DNA from: Bidens hawaiensis
Lineage: Eukaryota > Streptophyta > Magnoliopsida > Asterales > Asteraceae
Assembly (NCBI GenBank): GCA_021521415.1
Contig: JAIQDT010006491.1
Span: 83,690-147,689, forward strand
Direction of reading: 5' to 3'
DNA length: 64,000 bases
In this document: in pieces, positions 57,013 through 64,000 of the stretch
Numbering within the stretch: position 1 is the stretch's first letter
Layout: each line of letters opens with the position of its first letter
Notes under the pieces: model-generated
Seen by the model: only the letters and a program-made list of their open reading frames with translations
Database searches by the model: none
What the model was told of the DNA's origin: nothing
Made by a program: the position numbers and the translations under genes

Positions 57013-57371
57013 ATATTTATACGAGGTTAAGTTATGTATGTATGGATGATATGTGTATGTATTGTATGTCTCCTGATTAGCTAGAACTCACTCAGCATAG
57101 CTGACTTTTAGTATGCACGCATGTGATCTGACTAAGGAGCTAGCATGAGGTTGGCACATGGCATGGATTGAACGGCTGGCATCTGAAGATGGAAGAAATG
57201 ATGTTTTAAATATGATCTTTTATGTTATAGTTTTAAAGAAAAGTTTGTATATCTTGGACCGAATGATTTAAGTTAATGTTTCCGTGAAAGTTTTAATAAA
57301 CTCTGATTTGTAGAACTATGTTTATGAGTAAATCCGACGTTAAAGTGAGGCACCGGTAATGGGGCCTTACA

Positions 57372-58428
57372 GTGACCAACCGCCTAGGAGACTAGTAGCT
57401 GACTATGGTAGGCCGACAACGAATCCTTATTCAAGCATCACTTTACCGAACGGTGCCGCCGCTGGCAGCTGGTCCATTCCTGCCCACGTCATGCAAATCA
57501 TCAAAACCACACTCCAATTCCAAGGGCTAGAGAGCGAAGATCCTTCAAACCATATCGACATGTTTGTTCAAATCTGCAAAACTTTCAATATCGGCAACAT
57601 GAACGATGAAGCCATCTATCTCCGTCTTTTTCCCTTATCACTTTCCGGAAAAGCCTACAAATGGCTGAAGTCACTACCTGCTGGATCCATCACCACTTGG
57701 GTGGGCCTTCAAGAGAAATTCATGACCAAATTCTTTACGCCATCTAAATCCGCTCGACTCCGTGAGGAGATTTGTTCCTTCCGTATGAGGTCTGACGAGT
57801 CTTTCGGGGAAGTTTGGGAAAGATTCAAGGACCTCCTTCTAAGTTGTCCTCATCATGGTTTAGATAAGTGGATGCTCATCGAGAAAATCTACAATGGAGC
57901 CACACAGCACATGAGAGAGATGTTGAACCAAACTGCTAATGGGAACCTCCTTAAGAACAAGGATCCCGATGAGTGTGTCGTCCTTTTTGATGATATTGCA
58001 GCGAGCTACGAGGGGCACACGGGTAGAAATATTTCCACGTCATCGAGAGGAGTACTTCATGTCGATTCGAGCACTAGCATGCAGGCGTAAATTGATGCTT
58101 TGAACAAACTCGTTAGAGATCTTACCGTTAAGAGTGTCGCGAAGTGTGAGGTTTGCCGAGGGGGTCACAACACCATTGACTGTCCTGTTAAGTCGGGTAG
58201 CAATCAGGAGAAGGTTGACTTCGTCAACAACCCCTTGAGATATCAAAACCCCGCCTTCGGCGGAAACACTGGCTGATGAAATCAGAATAACTATCGAGGG
58301 GGACAAGCCAGTGGCTACCAAGCCCAATACCAAAACCAGCGTTGAGAGAATCTATTTGGGCAGGGGAGTTCAGGTCAGGAGAGCTCGGAACAAGTGGGGA
58401 GAGAATAGAAGAAAGCCTCACTGGAGGA
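57372..58428 (+). pseudogene. Athila-like gag, main part
   Basis: Gag core with HVMQIIKTTLQFQGL, DPSNHIDMFVQICKTF, FMTKFFTPSKSARLREEI, ERFKDLLLSCPHHGLDKW and IEKIYNGA. A TAA at 58088-58090 (CAA expected) interrupts it. The frame continues into a zinc knuckle CEVCRGGHNTIDCP and then a second stop near 58274. Gag packages the RNA by family knowledge; this copy is broken. Confidence 0.85.
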
Positions 58429-58429
58429 G

Positions 58430-60558
58430 ATGATGGCTGAGCTGCTGAAGCGAGATGAGAGGAACCGAGTGACAAATGAGGTGAAATTTGCGGAACACGA
58501 TGCTATGTTGAAGAACCAAGCCACATCTCTAGCTAATCATGAGCGTCACATCAGAGAGATTGCCAGCCAGTTATCCGAGAGAGCACCAGGTTCACTACCA
58601 AGTAATACTAAGAAAATCCGAGAGGATTCGCCAAAGCAGTGACTACTAGGAGCGATGCAAGAAAAGAAAGAGAGATTGATCCTTCGAGAGTTGTCACACC
58701 TGCGGTCGATGAAGAGGAGCAGGTGGATGAGGAGATCCAGATGGATCCTCCTCTGGCTGAGGCACACCAACATACTATTCCAGCGAGTACGAAGCCGACC
58801 GATAAACCTTCATCATCATCTAACCCACCTTTGAGAATCTACAAACCCAAATTGCCTTATCCCGGGAGACTCCGATCGGATAGAGACGAGGAGCAAAATT
58901 CCAAGTTCCTTGAACTTCTCAAACAGCTTCACCTAAACATTCCCTTCCTTGAGGCGCTCACTCAGATGCCCAAATATGCCAAATCCCTCAAGGACATTCT
59001 TTCCAATAAGGAGAAGCTAGCTGAGGTCTCTTCTATTCTGTTAAGTGATGGGTGCTCTGCAGTGTTGCAGAGCAAGTTGTCAGAAAAGATGGCCGATCCT
59101 GGGAGTTTCACGATTCCCTGCATCTTAGGCGACGACATGGTTCGACATGTTTTGGCCGAACTTGGGGCCAACATCAATCTCATGCCGTATTCTGTGTTTA
59201 GTAAGTTAGGTCTTGGAGAACCGAGGCCAGCCCGAATGAGTATCCAACTTGTTGATCGTTTCCGTGAATATCCGCGAGGGGTGGTTGAGAACATGCTTGT
59301 TCGTATCGACAAGTTCATCTTCCCGGTGGACTTTGTCATTCTGGATATGAATGAGGATGATAGTGTCCCGCTCATTTTAGGTCGACCATTCCTTGCCACC
59401 ACACAAGCGTTGATCGACGTCCGTGAGGGAAAATTGATTCTGAAAGTTGGGGATGATAATGTCACCTTTGACGTAAGAGAGTCACTCAAGCACTCTAAGT
59501 CGGCGGACGACTCCCTGTATTTCGTTAACGCCGTCGTATCGCATGTGCGAGAGTTTTTCACTGACATCTGTGTAGGACCTACCTTGGACCCACATATTCT
59601 CGATAGGGAGATTTCAGAGGTCGAGATGGTTGACATGACCTCTCAACCATTGATGGATGACACCGTGTCACCACCCCAAGATTCAGAGTAAGTTGTTGAG
59701 ATTGTGCGAGACGATCTGAGGCACCAACCTTCCGTTGAGAGCCCTCCTCCTTCTCTAGAACTTAAGGATCTACCTGATCATTTGGAGTATGCAATTCTTG
59801 ACGAAGAGAGGAAGCTACCCGTCATCATCGCGTCTGCTTTGATGGAGGTCGAGAAGTTGAAGTTGTTGAAGGTGCTGAAAGCGCACAAGGAGGCGATAGC
59901 ATGGAAGATTATCGACATCAAAAGGATTAATCCCTCGTTCTTCACTCATAAAATCCTCATGGAGGATAATTTCAAATCCATCGTTCAGCCTCAACGGAGG
60001 CTTAATCCGAAAATGCTAGAGGTCGTTAAGAAAGAAATCATCAAACTCCTTGATGTGGGAATCATTTTTCCCATCTCTGATAGCACCTGGGTGAGTTTGG
60101 TCCAAGTGGTTCCCAAGAAGGGTGGCATGACTGTCATCATTAATGAACGGAACGAGCTTATTCCCACTAGGATCGTGACCGGTTGGAGAGTCTGCATCGA
60201 CTACCGCAGACTGAAAGATGCCACTACGAAAGATCACTTTCCTCTGCCATTCATTGATCAGATGCTAGAGCATTTGGCGGGTCTGTAGAACTACTGCTTT
60301 CTAGATGGTTTCTCCGGGTATTTACAAATCCTGATCTCTCCCGATGATAAGGAGAAAACCACATTCACCTGACCCTACGACACATTTTCCTATAAACGCA
60401 TGCCCTTTGGACTCTGTAACGCTCCAGCTACTTTCCATTGATGTATGGTGGCGATCTTTCATGACATGATTGAGGATTCCATGGAGGTCTTCATGGATGA
60501 TTTTTCTGTCTTCGGGAATTCTTTCGATCATTGTCTCTCCAACCTTGATAGGATGATG
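58430..60558 (+). pseudogene. Athila-like gag end, protease and truncated RT
   Basis: 58430-58642 is a helical gag tail. A frame change near 58635 leads into a 350-codon stretch with the protease. Its active site reads LAELGANINLMP where the family has D-L-G, so the catalytic Asp is Glu. LILGRPFLAT is the second protease motif. TAA at 59689-59691 is followed in the same frame by RT (WRVCIDYRRLKDATTKDHFPLPFIDQ). Further stops lie at 60286, about 60370 and about 60438. The RT active site FMDDFSVFG is present. Sequence ends abruptly at about 60558 after LDRM. RNase H and integrase are missing. Confidence 0.85.
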
Positions 60559-61393
60559 TTCAATCCATGCAATTAGCTTATATGAGTCGGAACAATAGCT
60601 TGAAATGATAAAGTCAAATATTAATAGCCATATTATGGAAGATTTTAGTTATAATTTTATAACTGGAATATTTGAACGGTCTTACTGGAAAAACGAAATA
60701 GTGATAATGACAATGGTTACTCCGATTTTTATTTAGAAGGTAAAATGAAATATTCCATACATCAATAGGGACAATAACCTGAAATAATTAAGTTTTGTTA
60801 TTACATTGATATTATGGAAGATTTGAATTATAATTTATAACCGGAAAATTTAAATTGGCATTACCGGAAAAAGAATAATGATAATGTCCATGGATGAAAC
60901 TGATTTTTATTTAAAACCTAGAAGAACAACATGTAAAAGAAAAAAACAGGAAAAGTACAAAACTTCAAATAAATATAAAACAACCATTGTTATAGGTATA
61001 ACACATGAACGGAAAAACTTACCGGAAAAACGTAAATACGTAAAGAAAATATGATGTTGCCAGAAAAAGATATAACCTTGACGAAAAATCATATAACATT
61101 GTTGGCCATTAGAGTATAATATATAACCTTACCGGAAAACGATTAATCTCGATCTACATTACCGGAATATAGAAGATGGTGGATGGTGGAGTTAGTAAGC
61201 CGAGAGAGAGAGAGAGAAATAGATTAAAATGATTAGGGTGGAAAATTCTAAGGTTTAAATATAGTGTGTGAGATGACACGTGGCAGAACATTAGAGAATA
61301 TGAGAATGGAAAGTTGCTGACTGGATTTCACATGTGGACAGCCTAGAAGAAGAACATGTGTACAAATTGTATTGCTTTAATATTATATAAAGA
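60559..61393 (-). mobile_element. Possible Helitron remnant truncating the RT
   Basis: Read on the minus strand, 61393 begins TCTTTATATAATATTAAAGC, very like the TCTAACTATACTATTAAAGC 5' end of the Helitron at 40675, and is preceded by A. No hairpin and CTRR end was recognised at the other side. It contains an imperfect duplication (about 60590-60740 and 60768-60925; ATTATGGAAGATTT, ACCGGAAAA). No coding sequence. Confidence 0.35.
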
Positions 61394-62020
61394 TTAAAGA
61401 TTAATAGTCCACGGTGTGTGTATTAACTGCAACAATACCATAATAATAGGTAATTTCAATTGCGATTACCTAAATGTGAGCAGACGCCATGACCGAACAA
61501 TTAGTCACTCCATACCTTCAATTGAAAGTAAAACTCAAAATTAGAGCAAAATTTGATACGCAAATAATTGAAATAATTAATCTGGAATCATTTTTACCAC
61601 AAAGAACTTAAAGGTCTTGACTCGAGAAAACAACCAGCTTACTGGAATCGTAGCGGTAAAATCTCCCTTTTCCAAACACATAGCTAAAGATGACGGCGGC
61701 GATGACGAAGAAAAGAAGGAAGCATCTTTTTGGATAAAAGATTTGAATGGAGAGTGGTGTTAATATAGGAGCCGATAATCCGTTTCGCCTGGAGTATATG
61801 AGCGGTTATTCGCGAAGAAGCAGTGACGTGTGAAGGAATGAAGAAAACATACAACTGCTCATAAATTCTCATTCTAGAAGCATTTTCCTGACTTATGACG
61901 GTCAGGATTTCCTCTCATACTGATCGGACGGTTCAGATGTTATTCTCACTAGAATAATAATAATCATCATCATTCACTCTGCTCTTCTTCTTCTTCTCAC
62001 TCGCAATCAATCACAGTTTT

Positions 62021-62021
<1 letters not shown>
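61394..62021. other. Unclassified DNA upstream of possible gene start
   Basis: No element boundary. The 62-codon minus ORF at 61684-61872 has no motif. It could contain the promoter of the possible gene at 62075. Confidence 0.35.

Positions 62022-62062
<41 letters not shown>
62022..62062. repeat. (CT)20 microsatellite
   Basis: A pure CT run ending CTCTCG, just before a possible translation start. CT-rich tracts are common in plant 5' UTRs. Confidence 0.95.
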
Positions 62063-62067
<5 letters not shown>

Positions 62068-62074
62068 GACGACA

Positions 62075-62227
62075 ATGGCTTCTTTGTTGCACAGTTTTTT
62101 GTTTCTCTTTGTTGTTTTCTTCGTTCTGGATTATTCAGCTTCAACTTTCAATGGCTGCTTCTTCCTCATCTCTTCTTCTTCTTTAAGTTTCGTTTTTTCT
62201 TTCTTTAATTTCACCAAGCTTCGTTAG
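62075..62227 (+). CDS. Possible first exon or short ORF of a host gene
   Basis: ATG at 62075 (GACAATGGC, a good plant context) opens 50 codons. It starts MASLLHSFLFLFVVFFVLDY, like a signal peptide with a long hydrophobic core, followed by a Ser/Phe-rich stretch and TAG. It sits 12 bases after a CT microsatellite and CTTCTTCTTC tracts typical of 5' UTRs. No clear GT donor follows, and nothing downstream in the window looks coding. It may be a decayed gene start, a uORF or chance. Confidence 0.25.
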   Translation: MASLLHSFLFLFVVFFVLDYSASTFNGCFFLISSSSLSFVFSFFNFTKLR

Positions 62228-62346
62228 GGTTTACTCGTTGCTTTCTTAATTCTTTCTTGCCAACCTAATTACTCATTATGATTCAGTTTCATTTCATTAA
62301 TTACTTAATTAGATTTATTATTATTATTATCATTGGCTGGCTGATT

Positions 62347-62401
62347 ACATACATACATACATACATTTTACACTGATAATGGTGATGATCCATTTATGAA
62401 A

Positions 62402-62453
<52 letters not shown>

Positions 62454-62454
62454 G
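62347..62454. repeat. (ACAT)5 and (ATT)17 microsatellites
   Basis: ACAT repeats at 62347-62366 and a pure ATT run at about 62403-62454. Confidence 0.95.
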
Positions 62455-62460
62455 ATAGAT

Positions 62461-64000
62461 TATTATGGTTTTTATGATAGATTACATTTTCTTTTCTTTT
62501 CAAGAATTTATTATTATTATTTTATGTATTTACATTAATATAATATATCATCAATTATATTACCGTATATCTAAAAATCTAATGTATAAAAATACTGTAT
62601 ATATAATATATAGAATTATAATAAATTAGGATATATTTAAATACTAAATCATATGATTAAAATTTAAAAAAAAAATACTCAACAAAATATAACTAATAAG
62701 CATTTAAATAATTAAGTAATTGATATTAGTTGTGGAAAAATAAGTTACTAAATTTTATTAATTTATTTATTAACATTAAGACAATTTTAATATAGTTGAG
62801 CAGTAATTATGAATTACAATATTATCAATTACAATACTTACAATATATTTAACATATTTAAAATTAGAATCAACCTCATATACTTAAATCATTAGTCGCT
62901 TAATTTGGATGCAGTCAATGGTCAAAATCCGTATTTATGGAAATTACAATAATTATGTGAATTATTGAAATTACAATGAATTACAATATTATCAATTGCA
63001 ATGCTTAATCAAATCCTTAGTCAAATGATACACGATAATTAAGTGAATTATAGAAATTCTGTAATTAAAGAATTCGTTAATGAAATGGAGGATTCATTCC
63101 TAATTTATAGAAATTGATTAGGAATTTGTATTTATACTCTAATGGTTCAAATTTGAATGATTCAATCGGTCATTTTCATAAATTTCATAAATATAAGATT
63201 AGAACCAATTATACTAAAGTGAAATCCGTAATCTCTGTATATCGAATCCTATCGCTGAAATATCAATTAATTATCTATTATATAAAATAGATCAAACCCG
63301 GCAGGAAACCTAAATTCGTGAACGAAATCAATAATAATTAAAAAAATAAATTAGTTTTAGTATGTTATAATAGAAATCGTAATTAATTATAATTATTAAA
63401 GATTATAATTATTAAACATTAAAGATTAAAGATTTAATGAAAGATGAAACATAATCATTAAAGAGAATTGATTATATCTTATTTTAATTTCTTTTTTATT
63501 TATTTTATTAAATAAAAATTAGACAAGTGATAGATATACATGGAAATGCTAAGCAACAACCAATAGAAAGGGGGGAAATTGAGTTAAAGCCTATTGGTTT
63601 AATAGTATAGTTAGATTGTAACTACTTCCTAATATCTATAATTAATTAGAGTTTTATATGGAAGATATGTTAATAATTTGAGTAACTTATGAACCTGGTC
63701 AACTAGATAGCTTATTGAGTAATTTAAAAAATGTAATTTATACAAGATTATTGATAAGTTTTGTATTTTTAAATTTTTTTCTAAATAGTTATTCACTAAT
63801 TTAATCACAATATACTTATGCTAATTTAGACCTAAGAAAAAAATTACACCTGCTCAACTGTTTATATCAAGTTGACCAGGTTATATTAATAATAATACTA
63901 TTTTAAAAAATGTGCAATTATAAATCAATAAATTAATTAACTTAGACTTTTATATGGAATATATCAATATCTATAATTAATATTATAGATTATAACAACA
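62461..64000. other. AT-rich DNA, no gene seen
   Basis: Very AT-rich with many short internal repeats. ACCTGGTCAACT near 63692 and its complement AGTTGACCAGGT near 63870 form a 12-bp inverted pair. ATCTATAATTAATTAGA-type words recur at both 63635 and 63970. This may be an undefined transposon end, but no TSD or TIR could be fixed before the window ends. Confidence 0.35.

Larger units (their letters stand above)
54952..57371 (+). mobile_element. Solo LTR D in Athila-like gag
   Basis: It starts TGTAACATCCC and ends GGGGCCTTACA, 2.42 kb, no internal domains. The flanks AAGAT and GTGAC are not a target duplication, so one edge may have been lost. It contains a TTCGTTA field (55490-55805), the GC island (55976-56067), the donor-like CAGGTGAGT (GT at 56196), hairpin 56262-56289, four tandem copies of the ACGT-palindrome unit, and a TATGGATA minisatellite. 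Confidence 0.8.

Noticed and set aside
54947..57376. Target site duplication for solo LTR D
   Set aside because: Flanks AAGAT and GTGAC do not match; insertion is supported only by LTR termini and the split gag.
58962..59636. 224-codon minus-strand ORF in the Athila-like region
   Set aside because: Exact antisense of the protease-coding stretch; the plus strand has recognisable motifs.
1..64000. tRNA, rRNA or other structured RNA genes
   Set aside because: No cloverleaf with B-box or rRNA core sequence was recognised by reading; a tRNAscan or Infernal run would be decisive.

Overview
This is a plant nuclear window, almost certainly a eudicot and most likely Asteraceae. That family-level guess rests on recollection of the repeat types (the Tat, SIRE and TGTAACAYCCC LTR families), not on a search. 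No bacterial, organellar or RNA-gene signature was seen. Nearly all of the 64 kb is nested transposable elements in AT-rich, microsatellite-bearing DNA. The only hint of an ordinary host gene is a possible first exon near 62.1 kb and a two-exon ORF of unknown identity at 17.6-18.2 kb.

Layout. 1-3281 is unclassified host DNA carrying a 2.19-kb solo LTR (488-2677, TSD TACAA). 3282-15963 is a complete 12.7-kb Ty3/gypsy element of Tat type on the minus strand (TSD ATTAT, LTRs about 1.05 kb). Its gag-pol is broken by three C-to-T type stops and a probable frameshift. Between pol and the 3' LTR, on the opposite strand, it carries an intact seven-exon gene (4906-8423, 1015 codons after splicing) with its own TATA promoter. 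This antisense accessory gene is the most interesting single object here. 15969-19205 is host-like DNA with a Helitron end, a palindrome and a tandem duplication.

19206-40674 and 54416-60558 derive from a decayed Athila-like Ty3/gypsy element. One LTR copy is interrupted by a solo LTR (A, 19639-38674, TSD CCAAG). That solo LTR contains a minus-strand Helitron (19924-22164) and a 14.45-kb SIRE-type Ty1/copia element (23921-38371, minus strand, TSD CTCAG). The SIRE element has gag, PR-INT-RT-RNH and a long downstream accessory ORF. That ORF has its own apparent TATA box and 5' splice structure. The element's two LTRs are strikingly different from each other.

The second Athila-like LTR is split by a 13.7-kb Rep/helicase Helitron (40675-54415, plus strand). 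This Helitron holds nested solo LTRs (B 41436-46239, containing C 43145-45657), a hAT MITE (52071-52758, 8-bp TSD) and apparent captured gene pieces (RPA-like, B3-like). The Athila-like gag is further split by solo LTR D (54952-57371), and its pol is truncated inside RT at about 60558.

61394-64000 is AT-rich DNA with microsatellites and a possible gene start. Recurrent themes are LTRs with covarying palindromes, a TTCGTTA/TTCGCTA motif shared by unrelated element families, accessory ORFs with their own promoters and introns, and nonsense mutations that nearly all fit 5-methylcytosine deamination.
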